NCBI GenBank assembly: GCA_943359525.1
Contig: CALRHV010000005.1
Coordinates: 1 to 55,664, forward strand
Length of the DNA: 55,664 nt
Origin: Candidatus Uhrbacteria bacterium
Lineage (GTDB): Bacteria > Patescibacteriota > Patescibacteriia > UBA9934
Direction: 5' to 3'
Shown here: in pieces, positions 15,598-23,567 of the stretch
How the letters are laid out: the number at the start of each line of letters is the position of its first letter
Numbering within the stretch: position 1 is the first letter of the stretch
Translations under genes and position numbers: made by a program
The notes under the pieces: generated by a model
Databases searched by the model: none
What the model was told of the DNA's origin: nothing
The model's input: the letters and a program-made list of their open reading frames with translations, nothing else

Positions 15598-16305
15598 ATG
15601 ATAGGAAGCGTGTGGAGGAGTCTGCGAGAAAATGTGCGAGATGTTGTTTTTGGCTTGGAAGATAGCCTTGTTTCAACATTGGGCACGATTACTGGGGTTG
15701 CTGTGGGAACGCATAACACGTTTTACGTTGTCCTCACCGGCGTCGTCCTCGTGTTCGTTGAGGCAGTTTCGATGACCGCTGGGAGTTATCTGTCTTCGAA
15801 GTCGGCGAAGGATTTGTACGATGAGCGCGCTCGGCAGGATCATTCTCGAGTGCTTCATGAACGCGTTTCCGACCTGGAATCGCTTTCCGAGCTTTTTCAG
15901 CGAAAGGGATTTTCGAAAACCGAGGTCGCTGTTGCGGTCGAGGCGATCGGTCGTGAGCGAAAGCTTTGGCTGAAAGAAGTCGCGCGATGCGAGTATCGAT
16001 ACGCCCCGAATACGAGCTCGACACCGGTAATCGCCGCAATGTTCATGGGCGGATTTTATCTTCTGGGCGGTTTCTTTACTCTTGCGCCATATCTCTTCCT
16101 TTCTATCGATCTTGCGATTCCGCTCACGATCGCAATGGCGCTTGTCGCGCTCTTCCTCGTCGGCGTGTTGAAAGCGAAGCTCACCGGAACGAATCCGTGG
16201 CGCTCGGGCCTTGAGATGTTTATTGTTTCAACGAGCGCCGCAGCGATCGGATATGGACTCGGCGTGCTTGTGCCAATGATCTTCCGTGCTCCGATTCCGA
16301 TGTAG
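15598..16305 (+). CDS. VIT1/CCC1 family membrane transporter
   Basis: The 235-aa protein fits the VIT1/CCC1 (DUF125) family, which moves Fe2+ or Mn2+ across membranes. The first helix region (VVFGLEDSLVSTLGTITGVAVG) and second (VVLTGVVLVFVEAVSMTAGSY) include the acidic and Met residues used for metal binding in the family; a soluble helical hairpin rich in charged residues follows (about 66-125), and three more helices complete the protein. It is only 3 bases from the thioredoxin-like gene, so both are probably one transcript. The ATG at 15598 follows an extended -10. Confidence 0.88.
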   Translation: MIGSVWRSLRENVRDVVFGLEDSLVSTLGTITGVAVGTHNTFYVVLTGVVLVFVEAVSMTAGSYLSSKSAKDLYDERARQDHSRVLHERVSDLESLSELFQRKGFSKTEVAVAVEAIGRERKLWLKEVARCEYRYAPNTSSTPVIAAMFMGGFYLLGGFFTLAPYLFLSIDLAIPLTIAMALVALFLVGVLKAKLTGTNPWRSGLEMFIVSTSAAAIGYGLGVLVPMIFRAPIPM

Positions 16306-16308
16306 CTT

Positions 16309-17298
16309 ATGACATTCCGTGGCTTTGGAAAAACTCGTGCACCAGAATTCCCAACGGGCTTGGTCTGGTTGAATTCGGATCCGTTGACGATGAAATCGCT
16401 GAAGGGCAGGCCGGTGCTGATCGATTTTTGGACATACTCATGCGTGAATTGTTTGCGAACGCTGCCGTACATAAAAAAAATGTACAAAATGTACAGAAAA
16501 CTCGGCCTCACGATTATTGGCGTGCATTCGCCAGAATTCGATTTCGAGAAGCAGGAAGAGAATGTTCGGCGCGCGATCGGCGACCTCGGCGTTGAGCATC
16601 CTGTTGTTCTCGATCCAGACTTTGCGATTTGGAATCTGTACGCGAATCGCGTCTGGCCGCATGTTTTCCTTGTCGATGCGCTCGGGACGATTGTGTATGA
16701 TCACCAGGGTGAAGGTGGTGCAGCACAAACGGAAATGGCGATTCAGGAAGCGTTACAAGCGTGTGGAGTGACGAAATTGCCGGCGATTGCACCAGATGTT
16801 GTAAGCGGCAAAGGAGCGTGTTATCGCGCCACACCAGAAACATATCTCGGCTATCTTCGTGGCCACGTCGGCAATGCTCACGACAAGCTTCCGGATACTG
16901 AAGAAGCGTTCGATGACGATCACGCGGATGACGTCCCGTATCTTCATGGCCATTGGCGAATTGCGCCAGAGTTCATTGAACACACTCGAACGTTGCCGGT
17001 CGCCACAGAGTATTTGCGAATGAGCTACTCTGCATTTGAAACGAATCTCGTTATGGGCGCGCTCGATGATCGCGAGGCGGTTGTTGACGTTATCATCGAC
17101 GGGAAGCCGGTTCCTGCGTCGATGGCTGGTTCCGATGTGGTGATTGACGGTGCGGGGAATACGCATATTCACGTGACAAATCATCGCATGTACAACATTA
17201 TTCACGCCGATCATTATCACCGTGCAACATTGAGGCTCGGCGTAAAGACCGCCGGGATCAAGATGTACGCGTTTACGTTTGGAGGCTGTAAAACGTAG
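16309..17298 (+). CDS. TlpA/DipZ-like thioredoxin-fold protein
   Basis: A 329-aa protein. The N-terminal 150 residues are a thioredoxin-like domain with the redox pair C45-V-N-C48 (LIDFWTYSCVNCLRTLPYI) and the cis-Pro region WPHVFLVD. The C-terminal half (about 190-329) is beta-rich and resembles the domain after thioredoxin in DipZ-type proteins (YLGY, then a WRI and LVMGALDD). No signal peptide is seen, so the location of the redox domain is unclear. Cotranscription with the metal transporter upstream is likely. The gene contains an A8 run (16473-16480), intact here. Confidence 0.85.
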   Translation: MTFRGFGKTRAPEFPTGLVWLNSDPLTMKSLKGRPVLIDFWTYSCVNCLRTLPYIKKMYKMYRKLGLTIIGVHSPEFDFEKQEENVRRAIGDLGVEHPVVLDPDFAIWNLYANRVWPHVFLVDALGTIVYDHQGEGGAAQTEMAIQEALQACGVTKLPAIAPDVVSGKGACYRATPETYLGYLRGHVGNAHDKLPDTEEAFDDDHADDVPYLHGHWRIAPEFIEHTRTLPVATEYLRMSYSAFETNLVMGALDDREAVVDVIIDGKPVPASMAGSDVVIDGAGNTHIHVTNHRMYNIIHADHYHRATLRLGVKTAGIKMYAFTFGGCKT

Positions 17299-17307
17299 CC
17301 GTGTCTT

Positions 17308-17392
17308 CAGTCATTCTGAGCGTAGCGAAGAATCTTACGTAGGGTATTCGGATCACCTGCGAGAGATCCTTCACTTCGTTCAGGATGACTGA
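17308..17392. repeat. Interspersed inverted repeat (CATTCTGAGCGNAGCGAAGAATC type)
   Basis: Arm 1 (17308-17335) and arm 2 (17362-17392) are imperfect inverted copies: CAGTCATTCTGAGCGTAGCG against the reverse complement of the end GTTCAGGATGACTG. Elements with this core recur between genes in many bacterial genomes. It fills the gap between the thioredoxin-like and cysteine desulfurase genes. Confidence 0.75.
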
Positions 17393-17407
17393 GTCTGATG
17401 TTGAAAT

Positions 17408-18559
17408 ATGCAGGATCGAATATATTTAGATCACGCCGCGGCGACGCCGTTGTCGTCGAGCGCATGGATGGCGATGGAGCCAATCATCACCGGAGTGTGG
17501 GGGAATCCTTCGAGTTTGCATCAAGAGGGAGTGTGCGCTGCAGACATTCTTCGAAGGGCGCATGAATCGATCGCGAAGTGTATCAACTCCCACGCCGATG
17601 AGATCGTTCTCACCTCGGGTGCGACGGAGTCGATTAATCTCGCAGTTCTGGGGTCGCTCGAAGCAGGATCGATGCGCGGGAAACATGTCGTGACTGTCGC
17701 GACAGAACACGCCGCTGTTCTTGGTGCAATTCGCGCAGCCGGCGCCGATGTCACGATTGTTCCAGTGAACGACCGTGGACACATTGATGCGGATTCGATC
17801 ATTGCTGCATTTCGCGATGATACGGTGTTGGTGTCCGTGATGATGGCGAATAATGAGATCGGTGTTATTCACGACATCCATCACATTGGAAAAGCGATTG
17901 ATGCGTGGCGGAAGAAAAAGGGGTCGGTGTATCCGCTGTTTCATTCCGATGCAAGCCAGGCGCCGAATTATTTGTCGATTGATGCGGGATTGCTCCATGT
18001 GGATCTCCTCACACTTTCGAGTCCAAAGGTATACGGGCCAAAAGGCGTTGGAGCACTATTCATTCGACGGAATGCGCCGTGGAGTTCGGTGTTCGGAGGT
18101 GGGAAACAGGAAAGTGGTCGGCGACCAGGCACGGAGAATATTGCCGGAGCGGTTGGCTTTGCTGCGGCACTTTTAGAATCGGTTGCGATGCGAGAGCGAG
18201 AGTCGGCTCGAGTATATGTGCTCCGTGAACAATTGATGCGCGGACTGTTGGAGATTGATGGGACAAGATTGAACGGGGACCATATTCGCCGATTATCGAA
18301 TAACGTGAGTGCATCGTTTAAGGATATCGAGGCAGAAGAATTGGTGATTCGGCTCGATGCGTTGGGAATTGCTGTTTCTACAGGATCCGCATGCAAGGGC
18401 GGAGCGGAGCCAAGCCATGTACTTCTTGCGTTGGGCGTTGATGCGGATCGTGTTCGGGGCAGTGTTCGATTCACCCTTGGCCGATCAACAACGGCCACGA
18501 ACATTCATCGAGTCATCTTTACGGTTCGTGAGATTGTTTTAGGCATTCGATTTGGATAA
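17408..18559 (+). CDS. Cysteine desulfurase (NifS/IscS family)
   Basis: A 383-aa class V PLP enzyme that takes sulfur from cysteine for Fe-S cluster or tRNA thiolation. It starts RIYLDHAAATPL; the PLP-binding lysine is K207 in LTLSSPKVYGPKG; the His of ATEH (about 101) and ANNEIG are present. The persulfide-forming cysteine is C329 in STGSACKGGAEPSHVL, on a short loop with an insertion-free group I pattern. It is followed by a ferredoxin and a reductase gene, but no IscU-type scaffold gene is beside it. Confidence 0.93.
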   Translation: MQDRIYLDHAAATPLSSSAWMAMEPIITGVWGNPSSLHQEGVCAADILRRAHESIAKCINSHADEIVLTSGATESINLAVLGSLEAGSMRGKHVVTVATEHAAVLGAIRAAGADVTIVPVNDRGHIDADSIIAAFRDDTVLVSVMMANNEIGVIHDIHHIGKAIDAWRKKKGSVYPLFHSDASQAPNYLSIDAGLLHVDLLTLSSPKVYGPKGVGALFIRRNAPWSSVFGGGKQESGRRPGTENIAGAVGFAAALLESVAMRERESARVYVLREQLMRGLLEIDGTRLNGDHIRRLSNNVSASFKDIEAEELVIRLDALGIAVSTGSACKGGAEPSHVLLALGVDADRVRGSVRFTLGRSTTATNIHRVIFTVREIVLGIRFG

Positions 18560-18580
18560 TCCTTTGATTTTCGCTATCCT
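18552..18580 (+). promoter_or_regulatory. Promoter for the ferredoxin-reductase pair
   Basis: TTGGAT (18552-18557), 17-base spacer, TATCCT (18575-18580), then 10 bases to the ATG at 18591. The -35 lies in the last codons of the desulfurase gene. Confidence 0.55.
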
Positions 18581-18590
18581 ATTCCCATCT

Positions 18591-18857
18591 ATGAAGCTTC
18601 GAATCGTTGTGGATCCAGACCTGTGCATTGGTGCGGCAAGCTGTGTGACGATTGCTCCGGATACGTTTGTGATGAATACGGAGAATAAGGCCGAAGTGCT
18701 CGACCATGGTGTTGCCGATGCGCCGGCCTACGAGCGCATTGTTGAGGCCACGGAAGATGAAATGCAGAACATTATTCTTGGCGCACAGTCGTGCCCAACG
18801 CTTGCAATTACCATTTTCGATATCGACACCGGTGCACAGCTCTACCCAACACTCTAG
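18591..18857 (+). CDS. Ferredoxin, probably [3Fe-4S] type
   Basis: An 88-aa small acidic protein with CIGAASC near residues 12-18 and a distal CP at about 74 (AQSCPTLAITIFD). Only three cluster cysteines are visible: the position that is Cys in [4Fe-4S] single-cluster ferredoxins is Ala. This suggests a [3Fe-4S] cluster, as in ferredoxins serving some oxidoreductases. The start at 18591 gives the normal short N-terminus. The stop codon is separated by one base from the ATG of the flavoprotein reductase, its likely electron partner. Confidence 0.88.
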   Translation: MKLRIVVDPDLCIGAASCVTIAPDTFVMNTENKAEVLDHGVADAPAYERIVEATEDEMQNIILGAQSCPTLAITIFDIDTGAQLYPTL

Positions 18858-18858
18858 T

Positions 18859-20028
18859 ATGGAAAACATCGTCATTCTTGGCGGAGGGATCGCCGGAATA
18901 ACCGCAGCCGATGAAATTCGGAAGAAGAATGCCGGCGTTGCGATTACGATTATTGAGCAAGAACATCACCCACTGTATTCGCGTGTATTGTTGCCGCATT
19001 ACGTGAAGGGAAAAATTCCACGCGAGAAAGTGTTTTTGAAAACGTGGGAATGGTACGCAAATCACAATATCGAAATTATGGCCGGCGTTCGTGTAGAGGC
19101 GATTGATATCCCGAACCGTTTCGTAAGGACGAGTGAAGGGCGTGAGCTTCCATTCGGTGTGCTTATTCTTGCTGGTGGCGGTGAACTGAACGTTATCGGT
19201 GGCGAGCCGCGCGGTGTGTCGTACCTTCGTGGCATCGATGACGCCGATGAACTCGTTGGACTCCTTAAGGAAACATTGATGCGCCCAGAAGGTGATCGCC
19301 GAGGCGTCGTGTACGGAAGCGGTTTCATTGCCATGGAATACATTAACATTTTTAAACACTTTGGTATTTCGTGCGACGTGGTGATGCGCGGAAAGGGATT
19401 CTGGTCGTCGGTATTGTCCGATCACTCACAATCGGTTCTTGCAAAGAAGCTGCTCGACGGCGGGGCTTTGTTGCATACGAACGAGGCCGAGCCAACGATT
19501 CTTGGCGAACGCGAAGTGTCGGGCGTGAAACTCTCATCGGGCGCCGAGATTGCATGCTCGATTCTCGGTGTTGGCATCGGCATGCACGCAGACCAGTCGT
19601 TCTACCGAGATTGCGGAATCGATATCGATCGTGGAATCATCGTCAGCGAATATCTCGAGACTGCACATCCTTTGGTGTACGCGATTGGTGACGGCGCCCA
19701 ATTCTTCGACACAAATGTTGCACGTCATGTGGTGTACGGCAATTGGATGAATGCGCAATCGCAAGGCCGCGCCGTCGCGAAAACAATTTGTGGTGAACGC
19801 GCGCCGTTCAATCTCGTTTCAAGCTACGCAACGCATCTCTTCGATATGCACATCGTGTTCATCGGGGATGTCGATCGGAAAGCAGCAGATGAGATTACGC
19901 AGACAGTTGAAGCAGATTCTGCTTCGGTCGAAGAGTTTTATCGGAACGGAAGGATTGTTGGTGCCGTTCTCATCGGCGATATCTCTGGTCGTGCTACCAT
20001 AACTGCACGGATTGCTGGACGTGAATAA
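18859..20028 (+). CDS. FAD-dependent NAD(P)H:ferredoxin-type oxidoreductase
   Basis: A 389-aa flavoprotein of the pyridine nucleotide-disulfide oxidoreductase class. The FAD-binding GGGIAGITAADEIR lies at residues 8-21, a second Rossmann segment (GVVYGSGFIAMEYINIF) follows at about 150, and YAIGDGAQF near residue 280 is the second FAD motif. It resembles ferredoxin/rubredoxin reductases and nitrite reductase-like small flavoproteins. Its start codon follows the ferredoxin stop by one base, so it is translated with it, probably as reductant supply for Fe-S or redox enzymes. Confidence 0.87.
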   Translation: MENIVILGGGIAGITAADEIRKKNAGVAITIIEQEHHPLYSRVLLPHYVKGKIPREKVFLKTWEWYANHNIEIMAGVRVEAIDIPNRFVRTSEGRELPFGVLILAGGGELNVIGGEPRGVSYLRGIDDADELVGLLKETLMRPEGDRRGVVYGSGFIAMEYINIFKHFGISCDVVMRGKGFWSSVLSDHSQSVLAKKLLDGGALLHTNEAEPTILGEREVSGVKLSSGAEIACSILGVGIGMHADQSFYRDCGIDIDRGIIVSEYLETAHPLVYAIGDGAQFFDTNVARHVVYGNWMNAQSQGRAVAKTICGERAPFNLVSSYATHLFDMHIVFIGDVDRKAADEITQTVEADSASVEEFYRNGRIVGAVLIGDISGRATITARIAGRE

Positions 20029-20068
20029 GTCTCTCGCATTTTGAAGAAATCACTGCAATACTGCTGCT

Positions 20069-21133
20069 ATGAATCTCGACAGTCATAAGACCTACGCAAC
20101 GCTCGATACTTCGGACATCCGATTTGGCATTGAGCACCTTCCAGAACAGATCCGGATTGGTTGGGAAGAGACGCGTGATCTTGTTCTCCCAGAGTCATTT
20201 AAGCGGGCAACATCGGTAGTTATCGTTGGAATGGGTGGTTCGGCACTTGGTCCGCACATGTTGACCTCTGCATTTTTTGATCGACTGAAGGTTCCAGTGA
20301 CGATCATTAACGGATACTCGCTTCCGGGATACGTGGATAAAAAGACTCTTGTTGTCCTTTCCAGTTTTTCTGGCACGACGGAGGAAGTGCTCGCTGCGAG
20401 CGACGAAGCGACAAAGCGTGGCGCAATGATCTTCGTCATCGCAGCTGGTGGCGACCTTGCGAAGCGTGCAGTAAAGCACAAATGGCCAATGTACCAGTTT
20501 GATCCAGGCGAGCTCGCAAAACAGCCGCGCCTCGGAACCGGATTCTCGCTCGCCGGATTGCTCGGAATGCTCGAGCGCACAAAGCTTTTAAAAATTTCAG
20601 GAGCGGAGATTGATCGCATGCGCATTGCGATGGGCGAGGTGATCGATTCCTGCGCGGTAGACGTTCCATCAAAAGAGAATCCCGCCAAAACGGTTGCAAA
20701 ATCACTCGCAGATTCCGCGGTGATTATTATCGCCGCCGAGCATCTCGTCGGCACCGCACATCTTCTGGCGAATTCAATTAACGAAACCGCAAAACAATTT
20801 GCAACGTATTTCACACTTCCCGAACTCAATCACCATTTACTCGAGGGCCTTACATATCCAAAAACGTTCGCTCCAAAGACTGTGGCATTCATTATTCAGT
20901 CTGGTTTGTATAACACTCGAACACAAAGGCGCGTGAATGTGACAGCCGACATGCTCGAAGAACAGGGAATCGCCGTCGTCGACTACGTCACGAGTGGTAA
21001 CGAATCGCTCGAAGAAGTCGGCGAAGTGCTCCAGTTTGGCAGTTTCGTGAGCTACTACCTGGCGATGAAGAACGGCGTAAAACCAGAAGGCATTCCATTC
21101 GTGGATGCGTTTAAGAAAGCAATGGGGAAGTAA
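20069..21133 (+). CDS. Bifunctional phosphoglucose/phosphomannose isomerase
   Basis: A 354-aa SIS-domain protein matching the archaeal/CPR PGI/PMI family, interconverting glucose-6-phosphate or mannose-6-phosphate with fructose-6-phosphate. The first SIS domain carries VVIVGMGGSALG (about 49-60) and SSFSGTTEEV (about 98-107); the C-terminal domain carries the ELNHHLLEGL stretch with the catalytic Glu and His. It links glycolysis with sugar nucleotide supply for surface polymers. AATACT, preceded by TGC, lies 6 bases upstream of the ATG. A strong terminator follows. Confidence 0.92.
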   Translation: MNLDSHKTYATLDTSDIRFGIEHLPEQIRIGWEETRDLVLPESFKRATSVVIVGMGGSALGPHMLTSAFFDRLKVPVTIINGYSLPGYVDKKTLVVLSSFSGTTEEVLAASDEATKRGAMIFVIAAGGDLAKRAVKHKWPMYQFDPGELAKQPRLGTGFSLAGLLGMLERTKLLKISGAEIDRMRIAMGEVIDSCAVDVPSKENPAKTVAKSLADSAVIIIAAEHLVGTAHLLANSINETAKQFATYFTLPELNHHLLEGLTYPKTFAPKTVAFIIQSGLYNTRTQRRVNVTADMLEEQGIAVVDYVTSGNESLEEVGEVLQFGSFVSYYLAMKNGVKPEGIPFVDAFKKAMGK

Positions 21134-21169
21134 AAAAAACATCGCTCCGAAATCGGAGCGATGTTTTTT
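21134..21169. terminator. Bidirectional terminator
   Basis: A 17-bp perfect stem (21134-21150 with 21153-21169) with T-runs on both strands serves the isomerase gene and the convergent gene at 21179-21415. Confidence 0.92.
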
Positions 21170-21178
21170 GTTAAAGTG

Positions 21179-21415
21179 CTATTTGAACAGTTCCTTCTGC
21201 TTCACTTTCGCAACCGCGAAGAGGTAGACGATCTCGAGGATCCCCATGGTGTTGATGAGGAGTATCGCAACGAACCACCACGGTTCTTTTCGCTTCGCCG
21301 AGTGCCACAGGGCAAGGCCCTTCCACACAAACGACCACGCAATGAGCGCCACCATCAACAGTGAAAACGTCCCAATACCCGTACTCGTACCAAACACGCC
21401 AAATCCATTGATCAT
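21179..21415 (-). CDS. DUF5652-like small membrane protein
   Basis: A 78-aa protein with two hydrophobic helices (SLLMVALIAWSFVWKGLALW and WWFVAILLINTMGILEIVYLF) joined by HSAKRKEP and ended by a basic tail. This pattern fits the DUF5652 family common in CPR bacteria, function unknown. The ATG at 21415 is chosen because the extended -10 TGATATACT (minus, ending 21424) lies 8 bases upstream; a longer start at 21433 would include the promoter. Confidence 0.75.
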   Translation of the reverse strand: MINGFGVFGTSTGIGTFSLLMVALIAWSFVWKGLALWHSAKRKEPWWFVAILLINTMGILEIVYLFAVAKVKQKELFK

Positions 21416-21516
21416 ATGTGTAGAGTATATCAAAGACCTTTCACGAAAAAACTTTGTTGAAATCTGAGACGCATTTAAGAAGGCGATTGGGAGGGGGGTG
21501 TGGTAGATATTTTGGA

Positions 21517-21553
21517 TTGACTACTGTGATGAGTATGATATGATCATATCATA
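21517..21553 (+). promoter_or_regulatory. Promoter and palindromic operator of the toxin-antitoxin operon
   Basis: TTGACT (21517-21522), 16-base spacer, TATGAT (21539-21544), then 8 bases to the ATG. A perfect 20-bp palindrome, TATGATATGATCATATCATA (21534-21553), covers the -10 and the A of the start codon. It is the expected site for autorepression by the ribbon-helix-helix antitoxin. Confidence 0.75.
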
Positions 21554-21774
21554 TGACTACACTTTCAATCCCAGTTTCTTCAAATACAGTTTCTTTTATT
21601 AATAGAATGGTAAAACGCGGCGTGGCCTCAACGAAAGCTGAAGTTGTACGACAGGCGCTGGCTCGATATGCGGAGGATGACGTGATTCAATCGGTTCTTC
21701 GAGCTCAACAGGACTTAAAAGATGGGAAAGAAGTTCGTGGCAACCTTCGAGATATTTTGAAACACATGAAATAA
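21553..21774 (+). CDS. Ribbon-helix-helix antitoxin (CopG/ParD-like)
   Basis: A 73-aa protein whose N-terminus (TTLSIPVSSNTVSFINRMVKRGVASTKAEVVRQALARYAEDD) is a ribbon-helix-helix DNA-binding domain; the C-terminal tail would wrap the toxin. It neutralises the RelE/ParE-like toxin encoded 3 bases downstream and probably represses the operon through the palindrome at 21534-21553. Size and gene order are standard for type II systems. Confidence 0.85.
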   Translation: MTTLSIPVSSNTVSFINRMVKRGVASTKAEVVRQALARYAEDDVIQSVLRAQQDLKDGKEVRGNLRDILKHMK

Positions 21775-21777
21775 TTT

Positions 21778-22035
21778 GTGGAAATTTCGTATTCCCCAGG
21801 ATTTTTACGGTCGTTACATTCGTGCCCCCCAGCATTACAAGAAGAGGCATTGGGAAAAATAACGCTTCTTGAGGACTCTCGGAATCATCGAACGTTAAAG
21901 GTTCATAAATTAAGTGGAAATCTTAAAGGCTGTTATTCATTCTCTGTTAACTATCATATTCGTATTCTTTTTCAATATACAGGGAGACCAAGACGCGCAT
22001 ATTTGTTAGAAATTGACGGACATGATGGGTATTGA
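21778..22035 (+). CDS. RelE/ParE-superfamily toxin
   Basis: An 85-aa protein beginning (GTG) with MEISYSPGFLRSLHSCPPALQEEALGKI and ending in the beta-sheet GCYSFSVNYHIRILFQY ... YLLEIDGHDGY. The pattern K-HKLSGNLKGCYSFSVNYHIRI matches RelE/YafQ-like mRNA interferases, in which the toxin cleaves ribosome-bound mRNA; ParE-like gyrase inhibition cannot be excluded from sequence. It lies 3 bases after the antitoxin gene. The pair looks intact. Confidence 0.85.
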   Translation: MEISYSPGFLRSLHSCPPALQEEALGKITLLEDSRNHRTLKVHKLSGNLKGCYSFSVNYHIRILFQYTGRPRRAYLLEIDGHDGY

Positions 22036-22064
22036 AAAGTTTAAACTCAATACAATGACCCTTC

Positions 22065-22364
22065 ATGAAAAAGCCATTGCTGAAATCGGATAAGTTCAAG
22101 AAAGCTCGCGGAGGCACGTCGAGGCTTTTGGAGATTTTCTGCGCAGTGTGCAAGGCGAGGGTGTGTTTGTATCAAAAGGACGGCCCGGGATTGCTGAAAC
22201 GGATGTATGTTGATCGGATTTCCGAGCCAACGTGTTCGATCGGCGACAAGAACCTTCTCTGCGCTTCCTGCGGTGCCCACCTGGGAGTCGCGATGATTTA
22301 CGAGAAGGAGGATCGCCCAGTATATCGGCTGGCGTTAGGCGCGGTGGGGAAGAGAATTGCCTAA
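22065..22364 (+). CDS. Small zinc-ribbon-like protein
   Basis: A 99-aa basic protein with two Cys pairs, CAVC (about 26-29) and CASC (about 66-69), spaced as in a zinc ribbon. The rest has no family I can name; similar short proteins occur in CPR genomes, from general knowledge. TACAAT (22051-22056) lies 8 bases upstream of the ATG without a ribosome-binding site. Confidence 0.65.
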   Translation: MKKPLLKSDKFKKARGGTSRLLEIFCAVCKARVCLYQKDGPGLLKRMYVDRISEPTCSIGDKNLLCASCGAHLGVAMIYEKEDRPVYRLALGAVGKRIA

Positions 22365-22403
22365 AACCCATTTTTCACCTACGATTCCTCCGCGACAAAA
22401 TTT

Positions 22404-22491
22404 GGAGGGGTCGCATAGCGGTCTAGTGCGGTGGTCTTGAAAACCACTGACCCGCAAGGGTCCGAGAGTTCGAATCTCTCCCCCTCCGCCA
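22404..22491 (+). tRNA. tRNA-Ser (TGA)
   Basis: Acceptor GGAGGGG/CCCCTCC, anticodon stem GGTGGT/ACCACT region with loop CTTGAAA, long variable arm (GACCCGCAAGGGTC), G discriminator and encoded CCA at 22489-22491: a class II tRNA reading UCA. Confidence 0.96.
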
Positions 22492-22492
22492 A

Positions 22493-22523
22493 CAAAACGA
22501 CGACCATAGCGGTCGTCGTTTTG
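22493..22523. terminator. Terminator between tRNA-Ser and a minus-strand gene
   Basis: CAAAACGACGACC (22493-22505) pairs perfectly with GGTCGTCGTTTTG (22511-22523). It serves the tRNA and possibly the convergent gene ending at 22546. Confidence 0.85.
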
Positions 22524-22545
22524 CTTGGAATCTTTTTCCTTTGAA

Positions 22546-23457
22546 CTAATCCGCATTTGAAAGTCCTTCGAAGACTTCGCCTGCGGGAACTTTTGTTCCA
22601 TCGATTTTGAGAATGGTGTCGAATCCCTCGACATAGAACCATCCCGCGATTCCTGTTGCACTCTGCACTTTGCACCATGCAACGTTGTCGCAGCCGATGA
22701 AAGTGACTGCTTCGCCTTTTTTGAGTGTTGTGACAATCGTTTTTGCGTTTATCGAGGATGCATCGGTGTGGAGTGGAAGGTCCTGGAGCATTGTTAGGCG
22801 CGCTTCGGCCGCTGCAGGATCGATGAGATAAACCTCTTGATCAACGTGTGCGAGTTTGTGATCGGCACCGAGGGTAAACATATCGCTATAGAACCATGTT
22901 TGCAGAATGCTTGCTCGTGTTTTCGTCGTCAGAGTCCCGTTGCCAGCGAAGACGATGTCTTCATATGCTCCCTGAACGGTACCAACCAGTTGAATCTGCG
23001 ATCCATCAAATCGGTAAAATCCTGTGGTTGCGTCGCCGCTTGGCCCAAGATCGCTTACAGCAATTTCCTTTTCACCGTCGCCAGTGTTGATGTCCACAAT
23101 GCCGAAATATCCTTGAGGATTGGTTCCGGGGAATGTTGCGGTTGATGTGTTGATCGTGATTTCCGTTTTGGTTCCTTGGACAGCATTTCCTGGAATAGCG
23201 ATGGCGATAGATTCCGTTGGTCCGTCGCCGTTGAGGTCTGTATCAAAGGACTGGTATTGGTTTCCAGTGAGCGATCCCGGAGCGACGAGCTGTGCCGGTG
23301 TTTTGACGGCAGCGACATCGATTGCGCCGTCGATATCCTCAAGAAGCGCGGCGCGTTGATCGTCGAGCGCACGTTGTCGCTCAATCACGATAAAGGTGAG
23401 AATTGCCGTTCCAAGCAGCACGACGACGAGGAGTAGCGAGGCGTGTTTGAACTGCAT
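22546..23457 (-). CDS. Membrane-anchored protein with VCBS/SH3-like regions
   Basis: A 303-aa protein with one N-terminal membrane anchor (LLLVVVLLGTAILTFIVI). The outer part has a central beta region with TDLNGDGPTESIAIAIP and VDINTGDGEKEIAVSDLG, which resemble FG-GAP/VCBS repeat strands, and a C-terminal segment (KGEAVTFIGCDNVAWCKVQSATGIAGWFYVEGF) like a bacterial SH3 domain. The SH3-like end suggests cell-wall binding; the substrate is unknown. It is transcribed alone, ending at the terminator at 22493-22523. Confidence 0.75.
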   Translation of the reverse strand: MQFKHASLLLVVVLLGTAILTFIVIERQRALDDQRAALLEDIDGAIDVAAVKTPAQLVAPGSLTGNQYQSFDTDLNGDGPTESIAIAIPGNAVQGTKTEITINTSTATFPGTNPQGYFGIVDINTGDGEKEIAVSDLGPSGDATTGFYRFDGSQIQLVGTVQGAYEDIVFAGNGTLTTKTRASILQTWFYSDMFTLGADHKLAHVDQEVYLIDPAAAEARLTMLQDLPLHTDASSINAKTIVTTLKKGEAVTFIGCDNVAWCKVQSATGIAGWFYVEGFDTILKIDGTKVPAGEVFEGLSNAD

Positions 23458-23530
23458 ATGAAGAAAGTTCCAATTAGGGTTCGTTTAACTTCAATGTACA
23501 GCATGTGGAGAAAAGAGGAAGGGGAAATAC

Positions 23531-23560
23531 AAAAGCCCCATCATTGCGACGGGGCTTTTT
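23531..23560. terminator. Bidirectional terminator
   Basis: AAAAGCCCC (23531-23539) pairs with GGGGCTTTT (23551-23559), giving T-runs on both strands. It ends the minus-strand gene stopping at 23568. Confidence 0.8.
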
Positions 23561-23567
23561 GGTGGCT

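Noticed and set aside
16473-16480. A8 run in the TlpA-like gene as a phase-variation tract
   Set aside because: A single run of eight is common, and the gene is intact with no sign of a designed on/off frame.
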